Positions 10,938-23,492 of a stretch of DNA of 64,000 bases are shown here, piece by piece. Made by a program: the position numbers and the translations under genes. Source of the stretch: Oxytricha trifallax (lineage: Eukaryota; Ciliophora; Spirotrichea; Sporadotrichida; Oxytrichidae). The notes under the pieces are model-generated. The model did not search any database and had not been told where the DNA came from. It saw only the letters and a program-made list of their open reading frames with translations. The stretch is taken from assembly GCA_000711775.1 (NCBI GenBank), contig ARYC01017027.1, positions 62,001 to 126,000 on the forward strand. Direction: 5' to 3'. Numbering within the stretch: the stretch's first letter is position 1; the number at the start of each line of letters is the position of its first letter.

Positions 10938-11442
10938 TAATATATTTCTTATAAAATCAGAATAATTAATGCCTTATATAAAATTTTCAAGAATATGAAA
11001 TAAATATAAAATTTGACTGCAACAAAATAACATAAAATATAGCAAAAGATTAGTTATATTAATATAAATTTAAAGTTTTTAAGATGTTAATTTGAAAGTT
11101 AATATAATTTAAGTTGTTTCATGTTTTTTTTAAATGTCTTTAGATGCTGTTTATAATACAGTAATTCGAATTTAAATGATTAATTAGATATTTAAATAAT
11201 CTAAAACAAAAAAATTTTATTAGGTAAAAAATAAAAATTAAGATTAAAAGTTTCTTATTTCTTTTATAATTTTTACAAATAAAAATTAAGTCCAACTTTG
11301 TGAGCTTGATAATTTTAACAGCTATTTTATCTTTTAATTTTTTGCATACTTTCTATTAGATTAAGTCAAATATGTATCCAATAGATATATCCTGGAAATG
11401 CTTGTTCTAAAAATCCAACCTTTTAATATAATAAAAACAAAT

Positions 11443-11486
<44 letters not shown>

Positions 11487-11744
11487 AATTCCTAATAAAT
11501 CACTTTTTTGTTAATAAAACCATTTCATATGATCTTTATTTAAATATAGTTATAAATTTTTAGTCAATTTAACTTTAGTTTCGGAAGTTATATAAGTTTA
11601 ATTATATATCAAAAAAATTAATGTAAATAAACATATATAAAAACACAAATAAAGATAGAGAATAATATTTAAAAAGGTGCATACCTTTTTAATTCTATAA
11701 TGCTTTTAATTAAGCAAAGAAAATAATTAATAGGAAGAAATCAA
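10938..11744. other. AT-rich stretch with a (TA)n microsatellite
   Basis: Nothing gene-like. An uninterrupted AT dinucleotide run lies at about 11450-11482. Confidence 0.6.
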
Positions 11745-13427
11745 AATTTCGGCCCCCCCCCAAAAACACGCAAAAAATTTTATCCGATAATTTTTTTTCC
11801 GTAATTACGTATTTATTTTTTTACGTAATTTCAAAAATCTGAAAATACGTAAAAATGAATTTTAAAATTTTAAAGTCTTAAATTACATTATTAATAAGAC
11901 TTTGCTTTTTTAAGTAATTATTAAAAAATATTATGAATTTTGATAAATTTCTTGAATAAAAATTGTGAAATTTGATTGATATTTACACTATATAACATTA
12001 TAGTATATTCCTATATAAGTAATATCTAAATCTTAAATCTTGAAAATAAACTATATTAATCACTTTTAAATACTATTGCTTAGTTTCATTAAAAATAATA
12101 TATTTAAATATTCTCGAATATTATAAAAATAATTAAAATACCTTCGATTTGGATAAATGAATATGAAATAAAAATCGTTTAAGTTATCAATTAGAGTGAC
12201 ATTAATTAACAATAAATCAATTCTTCGATATATCCGTAATTTTAACTCAATTTTACTAAAGGTAATATTCCTTAATCAACCAAGAAAGTTTTCAATTTAA
12301 CCATAAATTATAACTGATTAATTTAAAGAAACAAATCGTCTATTTTAAATTTAAAAAATTCTAGAAACAATTTTAGTAAGATAATTCATGAATTACAAAA
12401 CTTAACCAATTTTTCCGTTGTACAAATCAATTTAATAATTAATTATTTTAAGATAAAGTTATATACTTCATAATTCTATTAATTTCTTTATAGATACCCA
12501 ATATTATTTTGTTTCCTTAAGTAATCAATATATTTTATACAATAATTAATTGATTTTATATACTCTAAATATCTATTTAAGGATTCTTTAGTAATTAGTC
12601 AATTAAAAATCTAGTTCTAATAAATTTAAGTGTAAATATATATTTAAATTTTATAAATAAGGTTCAGAAAATCTTGCAGAGCTATTGCACCATAGCTCAT
12701 GATTAAATAAATATAATCTTAAATCTGTTTGTAGTGAGAGTAAGATTCGATTCATTATTTCCTTAATACTTTTATGATGTTGGGAGTGATAGTATTTTAT
12801 TTTATTTATTCATCATCAAATCTTTTATAACGAATTAGAAGTAGAATAATAATAATAAGTCAAAGAAGATATCTTTTAATTATTACTTTTTTAACTGATA
12901 TTATTTTTTTAAAAAATATATTAATACTACTATATATTTTTGTTACTAAAATATTAAGCTCGATTCATTTATAAATCTTAAGAACATTAAGGAATGTAAT
13001 AAATCTATTAAAAATTTGAATCATAATCATTTTTAAATTAATAGCTAAAATTAGTCAAGTAATCTTCATTGAAGTTTTAAGAATAAGTAAATTCCTTAAA
13101 ATTTATTAAATTATTATTATCAAATTTACAATTTAATGCATATCATTTTAATGTTAAGTTATTATTAAAATTTAAAAATAAAAAAATTATATTAAATGTA
13201 AAAAATAAATGTAATTTTAAATTTAAAAGTAAAAATATAAAATAAAATTTATATTCAATATATTATTATACATGGCAAAATATTTTAATAAAAATTGACT
13301 TAAAAAATAATAAAATTCATTTTTACGTATTTTCAGATTTTTAAAATTACGTAAAAAAATAAATACGTAATTACGGAAAAAAATAATCGGATAAAATTTT
13401 TTGCGTGTTTTTGGGGGGGCCAAAATT
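11745..13427. mobile_element. 1.7-kb element with ~118-bp inverted repeats and poly-C ends
   Basis: The left end is AATTTCGGCCCCCCCCC followed by AAAAACACGC, and the right end is its inverse (GCGTGTTTTT then GGGGGGGCC). The arms run about 118 bp and share repeated TTACGTA motifs. The ~1.45-kb interior is AT-rich without a recognisable protein, so this is a non-autonomous element. No target duplication could be fixed with certainty. Confidence 0.8.
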
Positions 13428-13577
13428 TCAATTAATGATAAATATTTATGGTAAGATTTAATAATTTTAAGTTTTGTTACCCTTAAATGAAAAACAAAAT
13501 CACAAAAGTATAACATTAATTATTTTTCTTAATTTTTTAGCTTTAAATGCAACTTAAAACATAAATATATAAAATAT

Positions 13578-13959
13578 TGTAGGAATACATTCGAAAATGG
13601 TTAACATGAATTAATATAAAAAATTTAATATATCAAATTTTTAGAAGTTAAAGTTGATTAAATTAAAATAAAGATCTTGGGATCATTATATGCATAATTT
13701 TAAATTAGCTGGTCTTTACTATTGCGATGCATAATCAGATTAAATGCTAAATTGTATTTGAAATAACTTTAAAAGTCGATTTATCTCGCTTAAGGCATGA
13801 AATAAAATCGTATTGCCAATAGTAAAGTCAGAAAACTTTTTATTTTGCATAAAATGAGCCCAAGATCATTTAATTTAATCAATTTTAACTTCCACAAATT
13901 TAATATATCTCACTTTTTTATATAAATTTATTTTAACAATCTTCAAATATATTCCTACA
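13578..13959. mobile_element. Fold-back MITE, TTGTAGGAATAC family, copy 3 (diverged)
   Basis: It starts TTGTAGGAATACATTCGA and ends TATATTCCTACAA, with TA on both sides. The inner arms keep AATTAGCTGGTCTTTACTATTG. It is more diverged than the copy at 10521. Confidence 0.85.
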
Positions 13960-14300
13960 ATAATTATTATTAAATTATTGATATGATTTAGAATAATTAA
14001 ACTTTTTAATTAATTATATTATTATGAAGAATTTTTAATTATGCCAGAAAAAAGAATTTAAAGTAATATGTTGATATTTAAAAAATATTTATCATTACTG
14101 TTCTAATCGAGACATTCCCCTTCCATAAAAAAATATAACCCTCTCCCTCCCCTCACTTATTATAAAATTACCTCATTTTCTAAAGTAAATTTTTACATCT
14201 ATTCAATTAAAAAAAACCCAATAAATTTCTTATAGCCTTTCAAACTCCCAAAACCCCTTCTCGTTTAAATTTTGGATTTTATTGCACTGGTTTAAAATAA

Positions 14301-14600
14301 TGATCGCTGGCAAGAAAGAAATGAAGTCTATGCTTTTTCATTAATTAAGAGCTAAAGCAAGTGTACTTAAACGAAGTTATGGCCCTTTAAATTCCACCAT
14401 AGTAGTTAAGTTTTAAAATTTAATAGTGTTGATAATTTAATTAAAAATTTAATTAAGTAAAAGAGGGAGGAAGTTCAAAGCGAATGCTCCATGAACTTTC
14501 AAATTACATAACTCATCTTACAGATGTCAAAATTAGGGTAAGAACCACATATTCTTTATATACTCACTGTGCTTATAAAATGGCAAAGTATGGGAATAAA
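14301..14600 (+). CDS. Candidate macronuclear-destined segment with a 47-bp IES
   Basis: A less AT-rich patch opens with ATGATCGCTGGCAAG (MIAGKKEMKSMLFHQLRAK). It reads to TIVVK at about 14410, where an AT-rich 47-bp insert starts. The pentamer TTAAG occurs at 14406-14410 and again at 14453-14457. Removing one copy and the intervening bases joins ..IVVK to QKREEVQSECSMNF in frame. A TA-containing direct repeat at MDS/IES borders (a pointer) is standard in hypotrich ciliates. The protein is unrecognised, and with only TGA as stop the open frame could be chance. Confidence 0.35.
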
Positions 14601-16387
14601 ATAAAAATTGAACTTTTTTCCCACATTATTGATCATTAGAAACTGCACTTTAAATGCCCATAATTGGTTAAATTGTGAAGTTTGGAATTTCTCTATTTAT
14701 CGATGTTAAATCATCACTATAGCACCTTATAAATTTATCACGAATTAATGTATTGGGGTTGATAAATATTAAAATAAATAATTTATATATTCAGTTATTG
14801 TCTTGATATTGAATATCATAGTATTTAATAAACTTTTCTTATATAAAAAAATGGTCTGCTTTATAATTACCATTATATTATTTTAGAAAATTTAAAACAA
14901 ATTTAATTTAAAAGAGATTAATTAAGCTTTTTATTAAATTTTATTTATTTTATTCATTATATATTAAAAGTTGAGTTTTTTCATCAGCAAAATTATATAT
15001 TATTTAATTAAATAAAAATTATATTTAAAAAATAATATCAATAAATGATGATTTTATTATATTTTGAAAAGTTTTGAAAGAGGAGATGATTAAATTTAAA
15101 TTTAGTTTGGAAGTATTAATAAACATTTTTATTGCTATTAAATTCATTTAATAAGATCGACTTATATAGATATTTTCCGATTCTTGAAAATTACTTAGCA
15201 AAATTACATTATGAAAGTTTAACTAATTATTACTATAGATAGCAAATCTAAAATTTAAATTTCATAGAAGTAAACTTAATACTTTGGCAAAATAAACATT
15301 TTTCTTTGAGACTAATAATTATATTATTAAACCAGAAATAACTAGTTAAAATGCTTAAAAGTAGTTATACTAAAACCAATTTTTTAATATATGTTTAAAT
15401 AAGTTTAAAAAATAAAAATGTTTCTAAAAAATATTTAATTTTACCTCCCCAAGTTTATAGGGTTAACTGAGAGATTGACTACTCGGTCAACTAGAGTAGC
15501 AAAATATTTAAATAAATCAATAAGTTAAGTCTAATTAAATACATTTTTGTATTTATCTATTTAAATATATATCTATGTTTTATTGAAATAAAAGAGTTTT
15601 TAATAAAATTTTTTTTAAATCCTTAAAAACTATATTTTTTAAAAAATAATTTAAATTTTATTAAACATTATATTATATTCTAGAAATACATTTGAAATTA
15701 AAAATAATTTATAATCAATTAAGAAATATTTAAAGGGAGATTTTCCAGGCAAGTGAATATTTTATAATTTTATTTTAAATAATTTATTAATTTAAACTTT
15801 TATTACAATTTTTCATTTATTATTTTAAGAATATAAATAAAACATTCTTAATTGTTCTTAATCATTGAATGTTAATCTCGTCTTTCATATAATTTAATAA
15901 GCTAAGTAAATTTTCAAAAAGATTTCTTACAATGAAAATGATATTAAATTAAAATTGATATGTTAAAATAGAAAATAATGAAATATATTTAAAATAAAAA
16001 AAGCATTAAAAAATCAATTAAATTATTTGGTTAATGTCTTAAAATTAATTTTGTTTAACCTCGAGAAGAAAAGGTTCAAAAATTTAAAGTATAAAATTTA
16101 ATTTGATAATATGCAAAATACAAAAAGTTTAAAACTTTTATTGAAGTTGCAGCTAATAAAATAGCTACTAGGTAATGATATGAAAGTTGAAGGATTCAGC
16201 TATCTTTATAAGTGAAACTAAAAATACGTTTAAGATATTTACTATGAAAAATTCTTTGTATCTTTGATTAATCATGATATTTATATTTTTATATTCATTT
16301 AAATATCCTAAATTTCGAAAAAAAATAAAAATATTAAAACAGCTTATCACTAAAATAAATTGAAACAATTGACAAATTAAAAATAAT
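14601..16387. other. AT-rich stretch without recognisable gene
   Basis: No coding signature apart from possible continuation of the 14.3-kb segment. It contains one copy of a dispersed repeat (15150-15510), listed separately. Confidence 0.5.
15150..15510 (+). repeat. Dispersed repeat, inverted partner at 52318-52640
   Basis: CCAAGTTTATAGGGTTAACT at 15449-15468 is the reverse complement of a run near 52354-52373. ATTCTTGAAAATTACTTAGC near 15182 matches the inverse of sequence near 52610. The rest of the interval is weakly similar. It is a decayed dispersed element of unknown type. Confidence 0.5.
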
Positions 16388-16632
16388 GGGTATTGACGTA
16401 GATAACTCACCGATGACGTCAATCACTCACCGATGACATCAATCGCTCACAATGACGTCAATTATTCACTGATGACGCCAATCGCTCACAGTTGTTTCAT
16501 TAACTTACCAATGACATCAACCACTCCAAATGACTTCAATCACTTACCACCGACGTCAATCACTCACCACCGACGTCGATCACTCATCGATGATATCAAT
16601 TTTTCACAATGGCGTCATTTACTCACCACTAT
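16388..16632 (-). repeat. Left minisatellite arm (about 12 diverged monomers)
   Basis: The ~20-bp unit reads ATGACGTCAATCACTCACCG on the plus strand, the inverse of the right arm. Most monomers contain the palindromic octamer TGACGTCA or a one-base variant. This arm is shorter and more diverged than the right one. Confidence 0.85.
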
Positions 16633-17544
16633 TTATAAATGGTAAAATTTTGCATAAAACTGTTAAATTTTGAATAGAAATTTCATGCATGGTTCATGGG
16701 CTGCTATCCCTATTAGAGTCATTGGGGTTGAACCACTATTTCGATTCAAAATCGAAATCATTAAAAAACTGGAATAAAGTTGTTTTCAAGCCTTTATTTA
16801 CCTATCTCTCTTCTGCCTTTTTCAAATACGTGTATTAAGAAGATATAAAATCTATAAGTTTCTTTTTCAAAAGAATTTTATTTAATATTTTTCATATTTA
16901 AAGTAAGAGTTATTACTTTTCTAGGATACTAGTTGAACGAGTAACAAATCAATTTTTGAACTTTTTATATCTTTTCATAGTTCACATCGATGGAGAACTT
17001 ATTTTTTAGGAAGTAAAGTGAATTATTTAAGGAAGCTAGTGTTTTTAATAAACAATTTTCTTAAGTTATCTCTTGATTTTAGGTCTATTCAATGTTTTAA
17101 TATACTAAGTTAATTGTTAAGCCTCTTCTTTTTCAATGTTGATGTATATTTGGCTGCTTCTTTTTTATCATCATGACTCCTTGAAAATTGTTTGTTTAAA
17201 TTGAGCTGAGGTTGTAGTTATCTTAATTCAACTGCAAAGTGAAACATATTATTGAATGTGCTGAGGTAAGAAGAATAACCCATTTTGACAATATTCAATA
17301 GGAAGAAAATGTTAACTAAATTAATCATAATTCTAATTTGATGCTTCAATTATCATAACCTACGAACCTTCACAAGGAGCTTTAAACAAATTTTATTACA
17401 GTTTTTTAATGATTTAGAATTCGTATATGAAAAAAAATAGTTCAACCCCAGTAACTCTAAGAGACATAGCAGCCCTTGAACCATGGTTGAAAATTCTATT
17501 CGATATTTAACTGTTTTATGCACAATTTTAACATTTACAAAAAG

Positions 17545-18706
17545 TGGTGAGCAAATGACTCACTACGAGCGATTGACATCATCGATGAGTGAATGACGTC
17601 GGTGATGAGTGATTGAAGTCATTGTGAGTGATTAACGTAATCAGTGAGTGAATGACATCACTGTGAGCGATTGACATCGTCGATGAGTGAATGACGTCGG
17701 TGGTGAGTGATTGAAGTCATTGTGAGTGATTGACGTAATCAGTGAGTGAATGACATCACTGTGAGCGATTGACATCATCGATGAGTGATTGACGTCGGTG
17801 GTGAGTGATTGAAGTCATTGTGAGTGATTGACGTAATCAGTGAGTGAATGACATCACTGTGAGCGATTGACATCATCGATGAGTGAATGAGCGGTGGTGA
17901 AGGATTGAAGTCATTGTGAGTGATTGACGTAATCAGTGAGTGAATGACATCACTGTGAGCGATTGACATCATCGATGAGTGAATGACGTCGGTGGTGAAA
18001 GATTGAAGTCATTGTGAGTGATTGACGTAATCAGTGAGTGAATGACATCACTGTGAGCGATTGACATCATCGATGAGTGATTGACGTCGGTGGTGAGTGA
18101 TTGAAGTCATTGTGAGTGATTGACGTAATGAGTGAGTGAAATGACATCCACTGTGAGCGATTTGACATCATCGATGAGTGAATGACGTCGGTGGTGAAAG
18201 ATTGAAGTCATTGTGAGTGATTGACGTAATCAGTGAGTGAATGACATCACTGTGAGCGATTGACATCATCGATGAGTGAATTGACGTCGGTGGTGAGATG
18301 ATTGAAGTCATTGTGAGGTGATTGGCGTAATCAGTGAGTGAATGAAATCCACTGTGAGCGATTGACATCATCGATGAGTGATTGACGTCGGTGGTGAGTG
18401 ATTGAAGTCATTGTGAGTGATTGACGTAATCAGTGAGTGAATGACATCACTGTGAGCGATTGACATCATCGATGAGTGAATGACGTCGATGGTGAGTGAT
18501 TGAAGTCATTGTGAGTGATTGACGTAATCAGTGAATGAATGACATCACTGTGAGTTATTGACATCATCGATGAGTGAATGACGTCGGTGGTGAAAGATTG
18601 AAGTCATTGTGAGTGATTGACGTAATCAGTGAGTGAATGACATCACTGTGAGCGATTGACATCATCGATGAGTGATTGACGTCGGTGGTGAGTGATTGAA
18701 GTCATT
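17545..18706 (+). repeat. Right minisatellite arm with 98-bp higher-order repeat
   Basis: Five ~20-bp monomers, distinguished as GAAGTCATTGTGAGT, GACGTAATCAGTGAGT, GACATCACTGTGAGC, GACATCATCGATGAGT and GACGTCGGTGGTGAGT, form a 98-bp unit. The unit recurs about a dozen times from 17611 to 18706 with few changes. Amplification of the higher-order unit is recent compared with monomer divergence. Frames open across it are a by-product of the repetition. Confidence 0.95.
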
Positions 18707-18784
18707 CAAAACCCCAAAACCCCTTAGTGAGGTTTATAAGTGCTTTGATTTGTAGGGTATAGTTGGGGTCTTATTGGGGTTAGT
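18707..18784. repeat. Left terminal inverted repeat of TBE C
   Basis: About 78 bp: 17 bp of telomere-like repeat, then TTAGTGAGGTTTATAAGTGC and TTTGATTTGTAGGGTATAG. It matches the inverse of 33175-33252 and both ends of TBE D. Confidence 0.9.
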
Positions 18785-19868
18785 AGAGAAAACGCAGGTT
18801 TTTTATGAATTTAATGAATATTTAATGAGAATTACTGTACTTAATTCAAACAAATTTTATCTGCTTATCTTTGTGATATCTCTTGAATTTAGCAGCCTGT
18901 AGTTGTTCTAGTATATCATCTAATGATTTATCGTGGATATGCTGGAGCTTTTACGATGACCATATCAACTATCTTCTTAATTTCATTGCATATTTCATCT
19001 TGCTTAATATGTCTAGCAGCCAAACTTATTGATTATTTCTCATGTTTTGTTCCAAAGTATGACATACTTTCTATATCGCCGTCTAAGATAATTGCTGCTA
19101 CCGCCCAAACATCCCATTATACAGAGCCATTTGTCCATTTCTCTCTTATAGGGAAGTATCCTGGAGTGCCTTAAACCTTAGCTAAAGTCACTATCTCTTG
19201 TCTTATTACTCTGTTGAAATCTATGACTACTACTTCTAAAGCGCAGAGATTTAGCATTACATTTTCTGGCTTCAAATCTCTATGAACATACCCGAGATCA
19301 TGGAGCTCTTTCACACCCTTAGTCATATCTGTGAGTATCTTATTCAAATCATCAGGATATCTATTATGGTAGAGATACTCTCTTAGAGTCATTTCAAACT
19401 TCTTGAGTCTCAAAGCAATAAAACCATGACCAAGTATAACTCCGTCGAGCTTAGCTAAGTTCTTGCATTATCTTTTCTAAGCCTCTCTCAGTACTATGTA
19501 TTCATTTGCAAACTCATTTTAATATTGCTCGTTCTTAATGAGATACTTGAATGGATATACCTTGTAAGCGAATTCATCAACAACTATAAGTTTTACCTTG
19601 TTAGGTACGTCAATATTCAAATAGTTTTCAATACAGCTGCTTATGTCGACTGCATTTAATGCAGGTATATACATTGCTCTCTCTTATAAGCATGCTATAT
19701 ACATACCATTTGCTGGTTGGTTCATTGACTCAAACCGCTTCTATCTCTTAAGTCTCTCCTACTGTTCTTTTTGTGACTCAAGAGAGTTATTTTTTCTTTT
19801 AGCAGGTACAAGCTTTTAAGTTTCCTCATCTTTAATCAGGAATTCGCTTAAATGATGCTTTTGCATAA

Positions 19869-19991
19869 AAACCCCAATACGTATGTTCGCTATAGTTTGA
19901 TAAGTGAATAAAAAGTTTTAAATGCATCAATAAATAACGAAATTTAAAAGGACAGATTTTAACTTAATTTGAGGGAGCCGATCCAGAGAAT
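19869..19991. repeat. Left 123-bp terminal inverted repeat of the large element
   Basis: It is colinear with the inverse of 30166-30288, with only a few substitutions (for example around 19892) and no length change. The outer tip AAACCCCAATACG carries one C4A4-type unit; the inner end is GGGAGCCGATCCAGAGAAT. Confidence 0.95.
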
Positions 19992-20762
19992 GCAAGGACG
20001 GTGAAGATGGGGAAAAAATTGATGATTTTATTTTGAGGCCATACTTACCAGTCTTATAGAGTTTGAGACGCTGACCAAGAATATGTGGGGTTTGTACCCC
20101 ATTGACCGATTGGTTGCAAAGTTCCACCGTTCACACTGGTTGTTTGGGGATCTGCTTTTACCTCCACATTTGAATTAAGTTTGATTTTTATTAATTAATA
20201 ACTACTACTTTAATAATTAAACTAATAATGGAATCAACTAAGAACTAAATCTGCGATGGCTCTCGCACCCTCATTATTAGCCACGCACCTCACTTACTCT
20301 AAACTGAATTCACTGCGCTTTGCGCGCATCTTGAAGAGCAACTCACGTCCTCTCGATCCGTGTAATTGATTTTACGTAGTTGCATCTTTCTACAAACTTT
20401 CTTTATAAACGCTGCGCTATTTTTACACTGTGATGTTTGTTACATTGAGATAAAAGTATAGCTTCAATTATCAGACAGTAATAATATATGTGCATTTAAA
20501 TCAATTCACAATAACTTCACTTGCACTCTTTGCAGAGTGCTTTAATACACTATTACTTATTCATGCAAGTGAAACAGCCTCCCTAATCTTATATAATTCG
20601 CTTCGAACTTCTGCTCACTTTGCATGTTTATAGGGTGCACTTAGTACTTTATATCAGAAAGCTGACATTACCTATAAGAGGGGGAATTTAATCAAACTCA
20701 AGTCGAAATATAAATTTGCGAAGGCCCTGCACTTTCCTCTCTACGAACTCTATTCTTCCACT

Positions 20763-21323
20763 ATGAGGGAATTATTAATATTCAAGTGTACTATAAATAA
20801 CGACGATTGTTAGTTATGAATTTGCAAATCATAATGACAAAAGAGATTTGCAATCTGTGTATAGTTATAATAATAATGAGAATTATGGCTCAACTTTCCC
20901 TAATTTTACTCTTACTCTCACATTCTAATTTCCTCCTAAAACTCCACTGATTTCCACGCAGTTTGAGGAATCCTCGTTTTATTCAGAGGTTTCCAACATT
21001 GTTGGATTCTTGCCCTGTAAATAGCCAGTTCTAAGTTTCTACATTAAATTCAGAATTAATTGGTAACAAACATCAGGGCCCAAATAATTTCGAAGTTAGG
21101 AGCTCCACTCAAATATCTCTCGCTTTTCTTCAACGGCCCTAACTTACCCTAAGTTTATCTCTCAAGTAATGGTTCTTACTATAAATTTAACAAACTGTTC
21201 TCAGTCTTAAAAACTTTCAAAAATTATCAAAGCTAATCATAGAGTAGTAGTAGCATGGCTACTTTCAAACTTGATGTACTAAAATGAAAATTTTGGCAGC
21301 ATTTCAGGTTTCTCTGGTTGTTG
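20763..21323 (+). CDS. Unassigned open frame of about 185 codons
   Basis: The frame stays free of TGA for ~185 codons and reads, for example, NENYGSTFPNFTLTLTF and GFLPCKQPVLSFYIKFRINW. There is no clear start codon and no known domain. Chance open frames of this size are possible with one stop codon, so this is a candidate only. If real, it is a fourth gene of the large element. Confidence 0.2.
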
Positions 21324-21744
21324 AGCAAAAATCCACAAATTCCAGCTATCAGCTTATGTTTCCTACCTAAATCCCTTATTAACCTAAAAGTTGGCTTGAG
21401 CCCAGTAAATCTAGTTTAAAAGTAAAAATTCAAAAATCTTGCAGAATTTCCTAAATTTCCTCTGTTTCAAAACTAACAGCTATTTTAATTAAATCAAGTC
21501 TAAGTTTAAAGTTTCAGTGATGTTTGTTACAAAGATTTTAAAGTCAACTTTATCAAGAGTATGATGCTTCATTTGGTAAAAGTCAAGGTTACCAAGTTAA
21601 CTATAGTAATTTTTAAGCTAAAAAGACAAGCTGGGGTTAAAGGGTTAAAATTAAAGCTTAAGTAATAGTGGCCACTATTAAAAGTCAAAGAGTTTTGGGT
21701 TTAAACATTTAAAGCTTTTTAATTATCAAACTTTTTTTAGTAAC

Positions 21745-22110
21745 AAGTAAGAACCCTCAAAGTAACAGTAAGAACCAAAGTAACATGTTTAAGAACCCAA
21801 TTTAATTAGCAAGTAAGAACCCAGTAGCATTTTTAATTTAATTTAAAGAACCCAAAGTAACAGTTAACATTAAGAACTCCAAGAACCCTTTAGGAGATTA
21901 TCTAAAATTTAAATTTGCTTTAGTAGCCTGGCCAGGCTTTACGATCGATTTAAATAACAAGTAACAAAGTAACAGTGATTTTAGAACATTTTAAAGAACC
22001 CAAGTAACAAACAACAGAACCCAAAATTTATTTAATTAACAGAACCCAAGTAACAAAGTAACAGAACCCAAGAAACATTAGCATAAAACCCAAAGTAATA
22101 TTAATAACAA
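21745..22110 (+). repeat. Degenerate AGTAACAAGTAAGAACCC repeats
   Basis: Short units built from AAGTAACA and TAAGAACCC recur about a dozen times with irregular spacing. They could be binding sites or decayed tandem repeats inside the large element. Confidence 0.6.
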
Positions 22111-23492
22111 AGTTTCAGAGATTTAAATAATTTAAGTAATTACTTTGAATTGATTTTAAGATCTAAAACTGAAGGCCTTCTTTGAATTTGATAGTACTCG
22201 AGATTTTTGGTTTTGATTTATTAGAGTACTGGAAGATTTTGATTTGATAATTTTGAACGACTGGGTTTTGATTTTGAAATTTTAATAATATTAAAGAGCA
22301 AGTCTAATCATTACAGAGGAAACAAATGATCAGTTTAAGTTTTAATCAATCTACTATGCAACTGCGATCTCTGGCTCTCCAAGTTTCTTTGCCTCGAGAA
22401 CACCCTAAGCTTTGTTTAGGCCCCCTGATGTCTCACTCACGTTTCACCACCAGGATACGGCAAGTTATTGATTAAAAGTTGAAGCAAGATCTGAATCATT
22501 TAAAAAACACAATGATCAGTTTAGTTTATTTTTTTGTCGCGAAGTGAGAAAGTATTTAATTATTTAATTAATTATAAAAATGACTCGAATTTATACTGTT
22601 TTTTTTCTCAGAAAATTTGAATATTCAAAACGGATGGCTATAAATCAATCCTGGAAATTGTATATAATTTGACCAAGTTCAGCAAATTTGATCCCCCGAA
22701 TTTTATTAAACTAAGTTTGCCCTGAGGTTAATTAAATGCTTGCATTAAGATGCGTAAATAATTTGGAGAGAAATTGATTTGCCTAATTAAATTCCTAACT
22801 TGCTTATACCTACAATTAATTAAATTACCTGGCCTAGGTACTCACCCAGACCGTAGAGAAGCGTCAAGGGGCTTCAAGCGTAAATCGGCTCTAGGAGTAT
22901 CCCTCATAGTAATTTCAGGATTTATGATCGCTTATAGATAAAGCCAATTGTTCAGCACTCATACTAATAGTTATGAGTTAGTCCTTAAAATTTTACTAGA
23001 AGTTCAACTGCCCTCACTCCATACCCTCATTTCTTATTAACTCATTATTGGTTAGAAACATTAGTAAGGCAATCAAGGTAGCATGTAAATGCACTATTGC
23101 TAAGTTACTTTACTTTCTTAGCTTAACTGATTAGGCCAAAGAAGATGCTCAAATTTTTCTTAGATTAGAAAAGGATTGATGTAAGTTTCGATTTGATAAT
23201 TACTTTATAAACTATAGAAATGTGTAATTTAGAGTAAATTCTTAGTGAAAGTATAACAGTAAGTTTAGTATAAATCAGGTTACAAATATAGCAGCTGCCA
23301 CAACTTTAAGTTGTAGTTTATAATTCATAATTATCTAGCTAAAGTTGCTTGGTTTAGAGACTTCCATTCAAACAAGCACTTCGATTCACAAATCCTCTAG
23401 TGAGATTGCTTCTAAGGCTGCTGTTAAAACGTGATAAAAGCAGTGCCTCACTAAGTTCTAATTTATTCTGCTTATATTCATTCCCACCTCTT

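Larger units (their letters stand above)
19992..23492. other. Left part of the large element, no recognised gene
   Basis: It is less AT-rich than the surrounding germline DNA. It contains a degenerate run of AGTAACAAGTAAGAACCC-like units (about 21745-22110) and one open frame (20763-21323, listed separately). Nothing in it was recognised as a protein family. Confidence 0.5.

Noticed and set aside
14240-14265. CCCAAAACCCC run as a TBE end or chromosome-end site
   Set aside because: The following sequence (TTCTCGTTTAAA) does not match any TBE ITR and no partner end exists; too short to interpret.
16433-16645. MTSIAHNDVNYSLMT-type plus frame
   Set aside because: Translation of the left minisatellite arm.
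17775-18371. Open frames of 65-67 codons reading MMSIAHSDVIHSLITS repeats
   Set aside because: They are produced by the 98-bp minisatellite unit and have no independent support.
18907-19174. Plus-strand 83-codon frame MIYRGYAGAFTMTIS
   Set aside because: Antisense shadow of the kinase end of the TBE C 57-kDa gene.
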